Shown here: in pieces, positions 1 to 9,100 of the stretch | Numbering within the stretch: the first letter of the stretch is position 1 | Layout of the letters: every line of letters begins with the position of its first letter | DNA from: Bacillus shivajii | GTDB taxonomy: Bacteria > Bacillota > Bacilli > Bacillales > Salisediminibacteriaceae | NCBI RefSeq assembly: GCF_020519665.1 | Contig: NZ_CP084703.1 | Coordinates: 2,852,001-2,916,000 of the forward strand | Direction of reading: 5' to 3' | Length of the DNA stretch: 64,000 nt | The notes under the pieces: generated by a model | Seen by the model: only the letters and a program-made list of their open reading frames with translations | Database searches by the model: none | What the model was told of the DNA's origin: nothing | Position numbers and translations under genes: made by a program

Positions 1-451
1 CATCCCCCCTAAACGTCTCAAACAGGTCGCCTTTAATTTCAATATCCATAACTAGGGAACCTTCCGTACTTTTTACTGAACATTCATTTAACGCAAGAAA
101 CCGTTCTGTTTTCTGTTCACCGTGATGGCGTACGACAACCTCTAAAACTGGATATTCCACAATTTTAAATGGTGTTTTTGCTATATGTATCACAAGTTTT
201 TCTACTTCATCTGGCTTCCAATCCGCGTAAAAACCAAGGTGACCTGTATGAACACCAACAAAAGCAGTATCGTAAAGACGGTCAGTATACTCATGAAAAG
301 CTTCTAATAACGTACCATCTCCACCTACTGAAATGACTACATCCGGCTCTTCTGAATTATAGGTGAGTTCAAATTCTTGTAAATAATTCTTGATTTTTTG
401 TGTAATCATATTTGAATCATGATCACCACGAGATTTGACAGTAAATTTCAT
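1..451 (-). CDS. nadK: NAD kinase, C-terminus cut off by the window edge
   Basis: ATP-dependent phosphorylation of NAD to NADP in the cytoplasm. The reading frame starts at an ATG (449-451) preceded by AGGTAAAGG and is open to base 1, so about 150 N-terminal residues are visible. The diagnostic phosphate-binding motif [12 protein letters not shown] lies near residue 50, and the LALNE segment of the NAD-binding region follows. The family normally has about 265 residues, so the C-terminal part is outside the window. It sits 15 bp downstream of relQ on the same strand, as in the B. subtilis yjbM-ppnK order, and is probably co-transcribed with it. The identification is firm. Confidence 0.93.
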   Translation of the reverse strand, partial: MKFTVKSRGDHDSNMITQKIKNYLQEFELTYNSEEPDVVISVGGDGTLLEAFHEYTDRLYDTAFVGVHTGHLGFYADWKPDEVEKLVIHIAKTPFKIVEYPVLEVVVRHHGEQKTERFLALNECSVKSTEGSLVMDIEIKGDLFETFRGD

Positions 452-466
452 CCTTTACCTCCACAC

Positions 467-1099
467 CTACTTTTTCCTTAATGATTCTTGATTTTTTGAA
501 ATGATCTGTTGAGCTTCTTGTACTTCACCACGAATTTGTGACATTTCCTCATCTAATTGAAAGGCAGCTTCGGCAGCTCTTTTTAACCTTTCTTCAATTT
601 GAGGAGGAATATCCCTTCCATATTTATATTGGAGGGAATGTTCAATTGTAGCCCAAAAGTTCATCGCTAATGTGCGTATTTGTAGTTCTACTAAAATTTG
701 CTTTTCTCCATCAATCGTTTGAACAGGGTACCTTAATACAACATGATAAGAACGGTACCCACTTTGCTTTTTATGCTTTATATAGTCTCTTTCTTCAACA
801 ATCTCAAAGTCTGTACGTTCATGAATTAGTTCAACTACTGTATCGATATCACCAACGAATTGGCACATAATTCTTACTCCTGCTAAGTCTTGCATCTGCT
901 CTTCTAATTCGTTTAGTGGGATGTTCTTTCGTTTCGCTTTTTCTAATATACTTGAGACTGGTTTCACACGTCCGGTAACAAATTCAATGGGTGTTTGTTT
1001 AGACGAGAGCTGATACTGTTCTCGTACACTACGTAATTTAATTTTAAGTTCATCGACTGCTTGTTTGTATGGCGCAAGCATCACATCCCAGTCTTTCAA
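467..1099 (-). CDS. relQ: Small alarmone synthetase RelQ/SAS1 (YjbM)
   Basis: Single-domain (p)ppGpp synthetase that transfers pyrophosphate from ATP to GDP/GTP and lacks the HD hydrolase domain of long Rel proteins. The RelA/SpoT synthetase fold is seen from DLAGVRIMCQF through SGYRSYH to VELQIRTLAMNFWATIEH, followed by an acidic helical C-terminus, about 210 residues as usual. I chose the TTG at 1097-1099: the strong Shine-Dalgarno AGGTGG lies seven bases upstream, inside the codons a GTG start at 1111 would use, and the resulting N-terminus (MKDWDVMLAPYKQ) matches the family. It lies upstream of nadK, linking stringent response and NADP supply. Confidence 0.93.
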   Translation of the reverse strand: MKDWDVMLAPYKQAVDELKIKLRSVREQYQLSSKQTPIEFVTGRVKPVSSILEKAKRKNIPLNELEEQMQDLAGVRIMCQFVGDIDTVVELIHERTDFEIVEERDYIKHKKQSGYRSYHVVLRYPVQTIDGEKQILVELQIRTLAMNFWATIEHSLQYKYGRDIPPQIEERLKRAAEAAFQLDEEMSQIRGEVQEAQQIISKNQESLRKK

Positions 1100-1140
1100 C
1101 GAAATCACCACCTGCTTAGTTAATTATTATGTATTGTATG

Positions 1141-1533
1141 TTATTTAAAAAACATATTTTCAACCGCTTGGACCATGTCCTCACCGTAGTTATTATTCCC
1201 TTTTATATTCTCAACTAAATAGCCGATTTCAGCCCAAAACTGGTCAAGGGTAATTTCAACGTTTCCATCATCATGCTCTAGAACAAGGACGACTTCGTTT
1301 TCTTGCTCTCTATGTGCAGCAAGTGTTTCCCATGTGGACGTTGTAAAACGTAAGTGTGCAAACGCCTCTTCATCTTCAAGCAAATAAACAAACGTTTCGC
1401 GATCTGAATCAGCAAGCATTTGACCTGCTGGCTTTAACGTATGTAAATAATCTTTTGTTTCCTTTGATTTTGCTTTTGCTACGATTTTTTCTTCTGAAGT
1501 ATTTAATTCTTCTACTATCCAAGATTGGTTCAT
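1141..1533 (-). CDS. yjbL: UPF0738 family protein YjbL
   Basis: A 130-residue acidic cytoplasmic protein of the uncharacterised UPF0738 (YjbL) family; no catalytic motif is visible. The call rests on remembered family resemblance and on its position between relQ and the divergent yjbK, as in B. subtilis. The start is the ATG at 1531-1533: an ATG 15 bases upstream overlaps the GGAGGT ribosome-binding site and is unlikely to be used. The gene is divergent from yjbK. Function unknown. Confidence 0.8.
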   Translation of the reverse strand: MNQSWIVEELNTSEEKIVAKAKSKETKDYLHTLKPAGQMLADSDRETFVYLLEDEEAFAHLRFTTSTWETLAAHREQENEVVLVLEHDDGNVEITLDQFWAEIGYLVENIKGNNNYGEDMVQAVENMFFK

Positions 1534-1716
1534 TTTCTCTACCTCCACATTGATTCTTCCACGTACAGTTTACCATACAACTATATTTTATCGGAAATAG
1601 AAACTGATGACTTTATGAACAAAAAACCAGACAAAATTCCTACATTATTGTACATTGTTATTCATGATAAGCTATGGAATAATAGAAACGAGATTGTCTT
1701 ATAGAAGGTGAAAAAA

Positions 1717-2313
1717 ATGAATCAAGAAATTGAAATTGAATTTAAAAACCTCCTAACAAAACAAGAATACGTTTTGTTATGTGATAAATATTCGGAGGTA
1801 TTATCAGATAAAAAGATACAGACGAACTTTTATTTCGATGATGAACAAATGTCTTTAAAAGAACATGGAAGTGCTTTACGGATTCGCGAAAAATCAGGAA
1901 AGTACGTCTTAACCTTTAAACAGCCACATAAAGAAGGATTATTAGAAACACACCAGTCTTTAACAGGAATAGAAAAAGAAAATGCAGTACATTCAGGCAG
2001 TATCCCAAAAGGGGATGTACTCAACCAAATCCAAGCTCTCCTAAATCGAAATGACATTCATTTCAACTATTTAGGAGAGTTAACAACGATCCGGATGGAG
2101 GGAGAAGTTGAAGGCGGTCTCCTTGTATTAGATCAGAGCAAGTATTTCGACATTACCGATTATGAACTGGAATTTGAGTGTAATGAAGCAGAGCCAGGGA
2201 AACAGGCTTTTAATACAATACTTGCGACATGTGATATCCCTATACGACCTACCCCAAATAAAATCCGACGCTTTTTTGAAGAGAAAATAAAGAAAGATAT
2301 TCATGATAAATGA
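1717..2313 (+). CDS. yjbK: CYTH-domain inorganic triphosphatase-like protein YjbK
   Basis: Member of the CYTH/triphosphate tunnel metalloenzyme superfamily, which hydrolyses triphosphates inside a beta-barrel using metal ions. The signature EIEIEFK is at residues 3-9, and the basic strand residues LRIREK and YVLTFKQP that line the tunnel follow. Start: ATG 1717 preceded by AGAAGGTG; a GTG at 1708 would overlap that site. Length 198 residues is normal for YjbK. The gene is 14 bp upstream of yjbJ and probably forms an operon with it. The natural substrate is not known from sequence. Confidence 0.9.
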   Translation: MNQEIEIEFKNLLTKQEYVLLCDKYSEVLSDKKIQTNFYFDDEQMSLKEHGSALRIREKSGKYVLTFKQPHKEGLLETHQSLTGIEKENAVHSGSIPKGDVLNQIQALLNRNDIHFNYLGELTTIRMEGEVEGGLLVLDQSKYFDITDYELEFECNEAEPGKQAFNTILATCDIPIRPTPNKIRRFFEEKIKKDIHDK

Positions 2314-2327
2314 GGTGAGCTTATTCA

Positions 2328-2945
2328 ATGAACATTTCTGGATTTAAAGATTACTATCAGTGGCAAATCCTCCGCTCACTAGGTGAAAAAAAATCAAACT
2401 CACTTATGAATTCAAGTAAAGTCGATGTTACTTTTAATCAACTCTTTCATAAGCAAATAAAGCATAATACAATAGAAAGTCATACAAAGTCACCGATCAC
2501 GAATTCAAAAGTAACTAACTCACTGCCTAGTACAAGCTCCTCTCGTGGAGAATCTTTTATGCCATATATTAAAGAAGCTTCAAAAAAATATGGTGTTGAT
2601 GAGAAACTCATTTATGCTGTGATCCAGCAGGAGTCAGGGTTTCGTCCTCAAGCAGTGAGTCATGCCGGAGCAAGAGGATTAATGCAATTAATGCCGATAA
2701 CCGCAAAGGGATTAGGTGTTCAAGATGTTTTTGACCCTAAGCAAAACATCGAAGGTGGAACGAAGTATATAAAACAAATGTTAGATCGATATAACGGAGA
2801 TATTCAACTTGCTCTTGCTGCTTACAATGCAGGACCTGGTAATGTCGACCGATATGGTGGTATCCCGCCATTTAAAGAAACAAAAAACTATGTTCCGAAA
2901 GTGCTAAACACTTATCGAAACCTTTCCTCATCTATTTTTGTATAA
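2328..2945 (+). CDS. yjbJ: SLT-family lytic transglycosylase YjbJ/CwlQ
   Basis: Peptidoglycan-cleaving enzyme with a goose-lysozyme-like SLT domain in its C-terminal half (about residues 80-200). Visible motifs are the catalytic glutamate in AVIQQESGF, the [10 protein letters not shown] segment, and [10 protein letters not shown]. The N-terminal 80 residues are low complexity and contain no clear signal peptide, so export is uncertain. The B. subtilis homologue CwlQ is reported to have muramidase and transglycosylase activities. It ends in a strong terminator and follows yjbK closely. Confidence 0.93.
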   Translation: MNISGFKDYYQWQILRSLGEKKSNSLMNSSKVDVTFNQLFHKQIKHNTIESHTKSPITNSKVTNSLPSTSSSRGESFMPYIKEASKKYGVDEKLIYAVIQQESGFRPQAVSHAGARGLMQLMPITAKGLGVQDVFDPKQNIEGGTKYIKQMLDRYNGDIQLALAAYNAGPGNVDRYGGIPPFKETKNYVPKVLNTYRNLSSSIFV

Positions 2946-2950
2946 CAATT

Positions 2951-2995
2951 AAAAGCAGTCTCAGTGATTCCCACTATTTGAGACTGCTTTTTTTA
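2951..2995 (+). terminator. Rho-independent terminator after yjbJ
   Basis: Inverted repeat AAAAGCAGTCTCA ... TGAGACTGCTTTT followed by a run of T residues. Confidence 0.9.
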
Positions 2996-3216
2996 TGTTA
3001 TTTTAAAACAATAAGTCATATTAGTGGTATTTTACTTTTAATAAATGTATGATGTCATATTGTTATTACCCTTATTAAAAACCATGATAGTGATGGCAAG
3101 CCTCATTAGTTGAAGCGACCAAAAAGGATTGCTACAATAAAAATACATTTTCAGATATAAATTATTATTAAATCATTTCAAAGTATGCAATTGCATGCAT
3201 ATAAAAGGAGTTCCTT

Positions 3217-3600
3217 ATGTATTACAGTAATGAGCAAACACCTTATGACCTCATTGGAGAAGAAAAGTTGTCAGAACTTGTAGACACATTTTATCAACTT
3301 GTTTCTGAGCATCCTGATTTAGCTCCTATTTTTCCAGATGACTTAACTGAAACAGCTAGAAAACAAAAACAGTTTTTAACACAGTTTTTAGGAGGCCCAC
3401 CTTTATATTCAGAAGAACATGGGCACCCTATGTTACGTGCAAGACATATGCCATTTAAAATAACACCAACGAGGGCTGAGTCGTGGCTTTCATGCATGGC
3501 TCAAGCATTAGTTGAGGTTGACATTAAAGATCCAGTCCGCACTCACCTGTTTGACCGTCTGACACAAACGGCGCAGCATATGATTAATACAGAAGAGTAA
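3217..3600 (+). CDS. yjbI: Group II truncated haemoglobin YjbI
   Basis: Small haem protein that binds O2 and reacts with NO or peroxide-type ligands. Diagnostic residues of group II are visible: Tyr26 (B10), the proximal His77 in RARHMPF, and Trp90 (G8) in AESWL. Length 127 residues is typical. A strong ribosome-binding site AAAAGGAG precedes the ATG. It lies 31 bp upstream of spxH, an arrangement conserved in Bacillaceae and Staphylococcus, where the two are co-transcribed and linked to thiol/oxidative stress control. Confidence 0.94.
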   Translation: MYYSNEQTPYDLIGEEKLSELVDTFYQLVSEHPDLAPIFPDDLTETARKQKQFLTQFLGGPPLYSEEHGHPMLRARHMPFKITPTRAESWLSCMAQALVEVDIKDPVRTHLFDRLTQTAQHMINTEE

Positions 3601-3631
3601 TCACGCTCTCTTTCTAAAAGGAGGGATCAAC

Positions 3632-4548
3632 ATGAGTACAAAAAACGAAACATTCGTGTGTGACGATAAATTAGGAATTTGCTGTCCGAAAGAACCTGCG
3701 TCATTTTATATCAATCCGATAAAAAAGAAGCCGATTGAAATATATATGTTTATTGATCCTTTATGCCCTGAGTGTTGGGCACTTGAACCAATTATAAAAA
3801 AATTACAAATGGAGTATTCTTCCTATTTTACAATCCGTACATTGCTTGGAAATGAAATTAAATGTTTGAACCAACCTAAGCATCTATCTCACTTCAAGCA
3901 AATGGCACAATCTTATGATGAAACAGCTAATCGTACCGGAATGCCATATGTGACGGGGATGTTTGGCATGAAAACCAGCCAATTACACCATACTCTGCAA
4001 TGATTGGTATTAAAGCAGCAGAACTTCAAGGAAAGGCTGTCGGGTCGAAATATTTAAGACGTCTACGAGAAGCGCTTTTTGTTCACAAGAAAAATATTGC
4101 AAATGAAACGGTACTTATTGAATGTGCAGAAGCAACGAAAGGAATGGATGTTAATGAATTTAAAGACGACCTACATTCAGCAAGTGCGACAAAAGCATTC
4201 AAATGTGACGTGAAAACAACAAAAGAAATGGATGTTAATTCCGTACCAACACTCGTCTTTTTCAATGATGACGTTGATGAGCCTGGATTAAAAGTACCTG
4301 GATTGTACGATTACAACGTATACGTTGATATTTTAGAAGATATGTTAGGAAAAACACCGGAAAAGTGTCCACCGATTTCAATTGAACAATTTTTAAAGTT
4401 CTACACATTAGTAGCCGAAAAAGAGATCTCTGTCGTCTTCGATATGACAATGGAAGAAGTATCGAAAGAAATGAAGCGACTACAAATTCAACAAAAAGTA
4501 GAGCCTGTTCTCGTTAAATACGGTAAACTGTGGCGTTACCTTGATTAA
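3632..4548 (+). pseudogene. spxH: spxH (yjbH), adaptor for ClpXP degradation of Spx, frameshifted
   Basis: SpxH is a thioredoxin-like (DsbA-fold) adaptor that delivers Spx to ClpXP. The N-terminal frame from ATG 3632 (site AAAGGAGGG) has CPEC at residues 45-48 and runs normally to TGMP (3946). The conserved continuation CDGDVWHEN then appears in the +2 frame from TGT 3949 and runs to the stop at 4548. Skipping the two bases TA at 3947-3948 restores a 304-residue protein of normal length. As written, translation terminates early at 4003. It may be a true mutation or a sequencing error in the ATAT context. The target gene spx is intact at 12714-13115. Confidence 0.88.
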
Positions 4549-4556
4549 TATAGTAT

Positions 4557-4589
4557 ATAGAGTGACCTTAGGAGGTCATTCTTTTTTTG
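4557..4589 (+). terminator. Terminator after spxH
   Basis: Short hairpin GTGACCT/AGGTCAT followed by CTTTTTTTG. A second, perfect 12-bp inverted repeat (AAGAAATCAGGT, 4611-4622 and 4628-4639) lies just downstream without a good T tract. Confidence 0.7.
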
Positions 4590-4695
4590 TATCATACGGG
4601 CTAAAATGCGAAGAAATCAGGTACAGAACCTGATTTCTTCTATATTGACAAAATTTTAAGAAGGGTTTAAAACAAGATCAAATATGCAGGGGGTA

Positions 4696-4711
4696 TGTGA
4701 TCTGTTTCACA
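4696..4711. promoter_or_regulatory. FNR/CRP-type box
   Basis: TGTGA-TCTGTT-TCACA is a perfect match to the TGTGA-N6-TCACA consensus of FNR. A plausible rightward promoter lies upstream (TTGACA 4645-4650, 17 bp, TAAAAC 4668-4673), placing the box just downstream of the start site, where it would repress. It lies about 190 bp upstream of the small membrane-protein gene at 4903. Confidence 0.6.
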
Positions 4712-4902
4712 ATTATAATATACCAAATTTAATTTCACTAATCTACACCCCCTCCCCACCTTTCACAAAGAAGTCACAATATAGCCTGTTATTTTTTTGT
4801 TTTAAAGGACAATCATTTGCATATGTATATGAATATGATAACACTTTACAGTCATTTTTAATTGCATTTTATTAATCTTATATGAAGGAATGGGATTTAT
4901 TT

Positions 4903-5091
4903 ATGTTCTTTAAATACAGCATTGGTTTTATCGGTGTCATTATTAGTTTTTATTTTTCTTTACTAAGTTTAATGAACCTTTTTCCCAAGTTAATCGCACT
5001 TCCGCTCCTTCTCATCTCAATAATGTATACGATCCAGTTATTCAACGGAAGACATCGTTTTAAAGGGTTGCAACGATTGCAGAAGCGATAA
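4903..5091 (+). CDS. Small membrane protein, unrecognised
   Basis: A 62-residue hydrophobic protein with two predicted membrane helices (about residues 5-22 and 30-48) and a basic tail (RHRFKGLQRLQKR), suggesting a hairpin with the C-terminus in the cytoplasm. Start ATG 4903 is preceded by AAGGAATGG; an in-frame ATG at 4882 is also possible. I do not recognise a family. The upstream FNR-type box hints at oxygen-dependent control. Moderate confidence that it is a real gene. Confidence 0.5.
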   Translation: MFFKYSIGFIGVIISFYFSLLSLMNLFPKLIALPLLLISIMYTIQLFNGRHRFKGLQRLQKR

Positions 5092-5220
5092 AACTATGCA
5101 CGAACCATCGTTATAGAGAGGGGGGATCTACGAACGTCATGAGTCCCTTTCTCTTCAACTTTTTCTTCACCTAGCTACCAATATATTACCACTCTCATTA
5201 ATTTCCCACTCAAAGACATG

Positions 5221-5248
5221 AAAAAGAGCACCATCAATTGGTGCCCTT
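5221..5248 (-). terminator. Terminator after pepF
   Basis: On the minus strand GGGCACCA-ATTGA-TGGTGCTCTTTTT, 12 bp beyond the pepF stop. Confidence 0.85.
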
Positions 5249-5260
5249 AACAAATTACAT

Positions 5261-7072
5261 TTATTCAAATATTAAGCTCTCTAATTCATCTAACGTTTCT
5301 TCAAATACAGAAAGCGCTTGTTTAATCGGTTCAGAAGATGTCATGTCAACTCCCGCTTTTTTAAGCACCTCAATCGGATAGTCTGAGCTACCTGCTTTTA
5401 AGAAATCAATATAACGATCTACAGCTGTCTGTCCTTCTTCTAAAATCTGTTTTGCAAGAGCTGTTGCAGCACTATAACCAGTCGCATATTGATAAACATA
5501 GAAGTTCATATAGAAATGTGGGATACGTGCCCACTCTAATGCAATCTCTTCATCAATGACGATATCATCACCGAAATATTTTTTATTTAAGTCATAATAC
5601 ATATCACTTAGTAGATCTGGTGTTAAAGGCTCACCGTTTGCTGCTTTTTCGTGCATCATTTGCTCAAATTCAGCAAACATAGTTTGACGGAAAACAGTGC
5701 CTCTAAATCCTTCTAAGAAATGATTTAATAAGTATAAACGTTTTTGCTTATCATCAGTTACGTTTAACATATGGTCGTTTAACAATGCCTCATTACACGT
5801 CGATGCAACTTCAGCAACGAAGATTGAATAGTTCGCATAAGGGAATGGCTGTGATTTTCTCGTATAATAACTATGAACAGAGTGACCAAATTCATGTGTC
5901 AACGTAAATAAGTTGTTTACATTGTCTTGCCAGTTCATTAAGATGTATGGCATTGTCCCGTATGCCCCAGAAGAATAAGCGCCACTACGTTTACCGACGT
6001 TCTCTTCTACGTCAACCCAACGGTTGTTAAATCCTTCTTCAACAATCGATACGTACTCATCACCTAATGGTTTGACTCCTTTTAAAACAAGGTCTTTCGC
6101 GTCTTCATAACTTACCTTCATATCAACATCTTTAATAAGTGGCGTATATAAGTCATACATGTGTAACTCATCAACACCTAATGCTTTTTTACGCATTTTT
6201 ACGTAACGGTGCAATAAATGAAGATGGTCATTCACTGTATCAACAAGCTGGTCGTATACGACTTCTGGAATATTGTTTTTACTTAAAGCAGCTTGACGAG
6301 CAGAGTCATAATTTCTTATGTTCGCATTAAATAAATTCTTTTTTACATTACCACTAATCGTACTTGCGAACGTGTTTTTATATTTTCCGTACGTATCATA
6401 AACTGCTTTAAATGCTTCTTCACGAACGCGGCGGTCGTTGCTTTCTAAGAAACGAAGATACCTACCATGAGTTACTTCAATCTCATTTCCGTCCTCATCT
6501 TTTACTTTCGGAAACTTCATATCAGCATTGTTTAACATTCCAAACGTATTTGACGGATTACTCGTTACTTCGCTTACTTGAGCAAGTAACGCTTCTTCCT
6601 TTTCACTCAATACGTGGGGACGCTGATGGTTCAACTGCTCTAATGTATGTTTATATAGCTTTAGATCCTCATTCTCTTTTAAAAATTGAGCAATCTTTTC
6701 TTCAGGAATAGCTAAAAGTTCTGGAGTCACAAAAGAAGCTGCATTCGTTACTTGTGAAAGTAATTGACTTGCACGGTCATTTAAACCTTGATAAAAAGAG
6801 TTAGTCGTATCTTGGTCATAACGCATACGAGCATATGTATAAAGCTTTCCAAGTTTCTTCGAGATTTCATCTTGGTATTGAAGTGCTTCATATAACGTTT
6901 TTGATGATTCTCCAAGCTTACCTTTAAACTCTTTTAGCTTCGGTAGCATATCTTTGATTTCTTGGAATTCTTTCTCCCAATCATCATCAGTTGCATAAAT
7001 ATCTTCTAAGTCCCATGTTAACTCTTTTGGAATTTCATCACGTTTTGGTAGTGATGCCGTTTGATTTGCCAT
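5261..7072 (-). CDS. pepF: Oligoendopeptidase F (M3B metallopeptidase)
   Basis: Cytoplasmic zinc endopeptidase that cleaves oligopeptides. The M3 zinc motif HEFGH lies near residue 392, with the third-ligand segment FVAEVASTCNEALL about 30 residues further on. The N-terminal oligopeptidase-F domain covers roughly residues 110-190. Length 603 is normal for PepF. The ATG is preceded by GGAGGTTTTCTT. Position next to coiA and mecA matches B. subtilis (yjbG). The C-terminus is complete and followed by a terminator. Confidence 0.96.
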   Translation of the reverse strand: MANQTASLPKRDEIPKELTWDLEDIYATDDDWEKEFQEIKDMLPKLKEFKGKLGESSKTLYEALQYQDEISKKLGKLYTYARMRYDQDTTNSFYQGLNDRASQLLSQVTNAASFVTPELLAIPEEKIAQFLKENEDLKLYKHTLEQLNHQRPHVLSEKEEALLAQVSEVTSNPSNTFGMLNNADMKFPKVKDEDGNEIEVTHGRYLRFLESNDRRVREEAFKAVYDTYGKYKNTFASTISGNVKKNLFNANIRNYDSARQAALSKNNIPEVVYDQLVDTVNDHLHLLHRYVKMRKKALGVDELHMYDLYTPLIKDVDMKVSYEDAKDLVLKGVKPLGDEYVSIVEEGFNNRWVDVEENVGKRSGAYSSGAYGTMPYILMNWQDNVNNLFTLTHEFGHSVHSYYTRKSQPFPYANYSIFVAEVASTCNEALLNDHMLNVTDDKQKRLYLLNHFLEGFRGTVFRQTMFAEFEQMMHEKAANGEPLTPDLLSDMYYDLNKKYFGDDIVIDEEIALEWARIPHFYMNFYVYQYATGYSAATALAKQILEEGQTAVDRYIDFLKAGSSDYPIEVLKKAGVDMTSSEPIKQALSVFEETLDELESLIFE

Positions 7073-7160
7073 AAGAAAACCTCCAAATATTCGAATTTTT
7101 TAGAGTTTATTTTGCTCCAATACAATATTTCGTGATAAAACAGCAATCTCCTTTATATTT

Positions 7161-8417
7161 TTAAAAAATATTTTTGTACTCGAAATAAATTTCATTTGTT
7201 TCGTGAAATATCATTTCCATTTTCTTTTGGACAAATGCATCGTCATGTATTAAAGTATCTAATGATTTATTTACGGTTATATGTTTCTTAATCATGTAAA
7301 CGCCTATATAACACTTTTTTAAGACATGAAAATGACAAAGCACATCAAAATATTCAGTGATTGTTTTACGAAGCATATCTTTAATGTGAACACCAATCTC
7401 AGCCATTAAAAACGGGCCATCTTCACAGATCTCTACGTAATTATTTATAATATTTGATATGGTTAATTGACTATTTATAGGTGTACGATTAATAACATTT
7501 AATACAAGATGCGATTGCCATAACTCAGGAGCTGTCGTAAAGAGAAAGTTTGATTTTAACGGAAGACAGCAAAGTGCAGGTACATAATTTAAATTTAGCT
7601 GATGCTGTAAAAATAGTGGTAGCACAAACGCTTCTGCTTTTGACAGCGACAAATATCTTTTCGTTCGCTTTTTCATAATCTCCTTTTTCCAAGATTCAAG
7701 GTAACTGATATCATATTTATGAGGAGAGGTGACCGTGTTTCCTGTAGAGAGTGACAATGTGAAGAGGTTAAGTGGGCTTATTGAATACGTTAACTCAATT
7801 GGATAGGCCATCATTTTTTTGGAGTTTATATATCTAAACCGTGATAAAACGATCCACCGTTTCTTTTTAGGATCTAAGTATAGTGAATAAAGTTGAGGGT
7901 GTGCTTGTATGAAGTGATGATGTAACGTGTTACGTGGAAAAACAATTGAATGTTTTTGTATAGATTCTGATTGAAAACCGACCCATATCGGTTTTATATT
8001 GTAAATTTCATATTCGTTCGTTCTATTTATCAGTTCTTTTATTGGTATTGCCGATCTTTGCAATTCAAAAGCAATTGGCTGATTTCTTATATTGACGAAT
8101 ACATCTGCCCGTTGTTTTATGTGAGGAAAATATTTCTCTAACGTTGGTGAGTAACCATGTATTTCTAACCAGTGCGCGAGCTCCAATTTTCCATCTAGAT
8201 GTTCTTTTGATTCACCGCCTCGATTTAAACTGCACGACGAGTTCGATATATGAGCAAAATGCCACGCCTGTTTATCACCAAGTTTTAATATGAGTCTATC
8301 CTCACATATAGGACAACAAAAAGGAGAGATCGCCTCTAACTCACGCAATTCATCTTCAGTCCAATGCTTTTCACGTAGGTGAACCATCTTCGCGTGTTGA
8401 TGCACTGCAAAAAACAT
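7161..8417 (-). CDS. coiA: Competence protein CoiA-like
   Basis: CoiA is induced in competence and promotes recombination of incoming DNA. An N-terminal Cys-containing segment (SPFCCPICEDRL, near residues 32-43), a WHFAH motif, and a restriction-endonuclease-like core ADVFVNIRNQPIAFELQ are seen; the last fits the D...ExQ nuclease pattern. Length 418 is usual. The start ATG 8415-8417 has GGAGGT twelve bases upstream; an out-of-frame ATG lies closer, but an in-frame TGA just upstream rules out an earlier start. pepF follows after 88 bp. Confidence 0.9.
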   Translation of the reverse strand: MFFAVHQHAKMVHLREKHWTEDELRELEAISPFCCPICEDRLILKLGDKQAWHFAHISNSSCSLNRGGESKEHLDGKLELAHWLEIHGYSPTLEKYFPHIKQRADVFVNIRNQPIAFELQRSAIPIKELINRTNEYEIYNIKPIWVGFQSESIQKHSIVFPRNTLHHHFIQAHPQLYSLYLDPKKKRWIVLSRFRYINSKKMMAYPIELTYSISPLNLFTLSLSTGNTVTSPHKYDISYLESWKKEIMKKRTKRYLSLSKAEAFVLPLFLQHQLNLNYVPALCCLPLKSNFLFTTAPELWQSHLVLNVINRTPINSQLTISNIINNYVEICEDGPFLMAEIGVHIKDMLRKTITEYFDVLCHFHVLKKCYIGVYMIKKHITVNKSLDTLIHDDAFVQKKMEMIFHETNEIYFEYKNIF

Positions 8418-8496
8418 GTCTCATATAACACCTCCAATTCGATTTAGTTATATATTACAAAAACACGAACGTATGTTCAAGCATGACAATAAACAA

Positions 8497-8772
8497 AACT
8501 TGGCTTTTCGTTAAAGAGATTCTTAGTAAGCGAAGTGTGCTTACATAGAAGCTCTTATGCTTTAGTGCAAGTCTAAATAAGGAACTTCGGCTAAAGTCGA
8601 TCACGTCCTGTGATCAACACCGAAGCCACCACCTCCTGTGGAAGTAAGCCTTAGTTGCCACAAGCTCAACTCCTATGATTAAACGCCGAGTTGCGACGAG
8701 TAACCGCAGGAGCAACGAGTATCGGCTTCCTCGAAATCCCTTCGAGCTGCGACGAGTAACCGCAGGAGCACT
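8497..8772. repeat. Composite repeat block with AGGAC-loop hairpins and GC-rich modules
   Basis: Bases 8497-8625 are the reverse complement of sequence flanking the 110-bp tandem array at 54.76-55.58 kb, but with the array missing (junction near 8528). Hairpins GATCAC-GTCCT-GTGATC (8599-8615) and CCAC-CTCCT-GTGG (8629-8641) are present. Two copies of the GC-rich module (TGCGACGAGTAACCGCAGG) occur near 8693 and 8746. No coding function is credible. Confidence 0.8.
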
Positions 8773-8799
8773 TACTATCGACCATAAATTTATAAATTC

Positions 8800-9052
8800 T
8801 GATAGTATAAAGAAAACTTCCCGATTGGCGAGCCTATAAGGCGAAGACAGAGGCGTAGTTGCGACGAGCTATACTCCTTGATTATGCTTCGAGCTGCGAC
8901 GAGTAACCGCAGGAGCCGACGCACAGGATGTGCTAGCACCGGCGTTCCAACAGGACGTCTGGTCTTTAGCCGGTATGCCTTACTATACACATAAAAATTT
9001 TCACTACGTCGAAATTGCTTCTTAGCTAAAATTTTATACGCTTATAGTGTAA
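8800..9052. repeat. Family C interspersed repeat, long copy
   Basis: Shares ends with 52369-52507 and 62984-63186: TATAAAGAAAACT at the left, and AAAATTTT followed by CTTATAGTGTAAAA at the right. An internal GC-rich module (8896-8915) and two AGGAC/AGGAT-loop hairpins (8921-8933, 8947-8962) are inserted. Its right end abuts the cls terminator. Confidence 0.8.
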
Positions 9053-9100
9053 AAAAACTGCCTCAAAATGATATCCATTAATGAGACAGTCTTTTTACTA
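9052..9100 (-). terminator. Terminator after cls
   Basis: On the minus strand GACTGTCTCAT ... TTTGAGGCAG followed by TTTTTTTA. The T tract is directly joined to the family C repeat. Confidence 0.8.

Noticed and set aside
4684-4875. Open frame of 63 codons over the FNR box
   Set aside because: Begins inside the regulatory region, composition unlike a protein, no ribosome-binding site.
8790-8990. Open frame sharing HPVGTPVLA with one at 62971-63168, suggesting a small protein family
   Set aside because: Both lie inside family C repeats and the shared peptide is the translated hairpin region; no start site evidence.
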